The translations under genes were made by a program, and so were the position numbers. Below, one piece after another: positions 37,262-37,396 of a DNA stretch of 37,396 nt (the stretch's first letter is position 1; each line of letters starts with the position of its first letter). The DNA comes from an uncultured Coriobacteriaceae bacterium. GTDB lineage: Bacteria > Actinomycetota > Coriobacteriia > Coriobacteriales > Atopobiaceae. Below the pieces are notes generated by a model, which saw only the letters and a program-made list of their open reading frames with translations, did not search any database and was not told where the DNA came from. Where the stretch lies: assembly GCA_947426865.1 (NCBI GenBank), contig CANEFS010000012.1, positions 1-37,396 of the forward strand. Direction: 5' to 3'.

Positions 37262-37267
37262 ATTATA
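37262..37267 (-). promoter_or_regulatory. Perfect -10 box for lemA
   Basis: TATAAT on the minus strand lies about 100 bp before lemA. The only -35-like match, TTGGGA, is 19 bp upstream, which is slightly long. Confidence 0.4.
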
Positions 37268-37303
37268 CAAATTGTCCGGAGGCCCATCCCAAGAAATTTT
37301 AGT

Positions 37304-37339
37304 AAAAAAATGGAGCCATTCATATGGCTCCATTTTTTT
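37304..37339. terminator. Strong bidirectional intrinsic terminator
   Basis: A 16 bp stem, AAAAAAATGGAGCCAT (37304-37319) with ATGGCTCCATTTTTTT (37324-37339), has a 4 nt loop and T runs on both strands. It isolates the lemA operon from whatever lies to the right of the window. Confidence 0.92.
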
Positions 37340-37396
37340 CAAGGGTTATAGGACAAAAAGTGTGTCTAGGGTTAATAGATTTCATCGGGATATCTA

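Overview
The window looks like an ordinary chromosomal segment of a Gram-positive actinobacterium, probably of class Coriobacteriia. The evidence is the start of the 16S rRNA gene, an F-type ATP synthase operon whose b subunit has a leader-like N terminus, an HspR/HrcA-independent-looking groES-groEL pair, LPXTG surface proteins, and mixed mid-to-high G+C with some AT-rich genes. Genus-level placement is a guess from memory of 16S sequences. Most genes lie on the minus strand.

Layout from left to right. 1-1140: the 5' end of a 16S rRNA gene (minus) with its leader, a likely rrn promoter and a 3 x 24 bp repeat. 1147-3944: a BspA-like LPXTG surface protein and galU. 3993-12520: murA followed upstream by the complete atpBEFHAGDC operon, whose leader and atpE-atpF gap are rich in small hairpins. 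12869-13860: an orphan secreted protein with its own promoter, a palindrome resembling an IS200/IS605 right end, and a bidirectional terminator. 13874-17541: a small membrane protein, an RpiB-Upp fusion protein and a secreted GH20 hexosaminidase with a decayed sorting signal. 17699-20160: groEL and groES. 20161-22945: a two-domain NAD synthetase that seems to lack its glutaminase cysteine, and a small membrane protein. 23115-27047: an MmeI-like single-chain restriction-modification enzyme between tRNA-Glu and tRNA-Ser, then tadA and tRNA-Leu. 27159-32804: a tightly overlapping nhaA-mfd-divIC-like operon. 32975-33886: a DegV protein. 33887-34497: an AT-rich gap with degenerate repeats. 34498-37164: a DUF2207 membrane protein and lemA.

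The genes join basic energy metabolism (ATP synthase, NAD synthesis, Na+/H+ exchange) with envelope precursor supply (MurA, GalU), nucleotide salvage (RpiB-Upp), protein folding, DNA repair and surface display. The most unusual signal is not a gene. The 7-mer TTCTCGG / CCGAGAA occurs about 48 times by hand count, where roughly five would be expected by chance. It falls in both orientations, in several reading frames and in non-coding DNA, and it is missing from the segments that look horizontally acquired. That pattern resembles a DNA-uptake-type or other genome-wide DNA signature.
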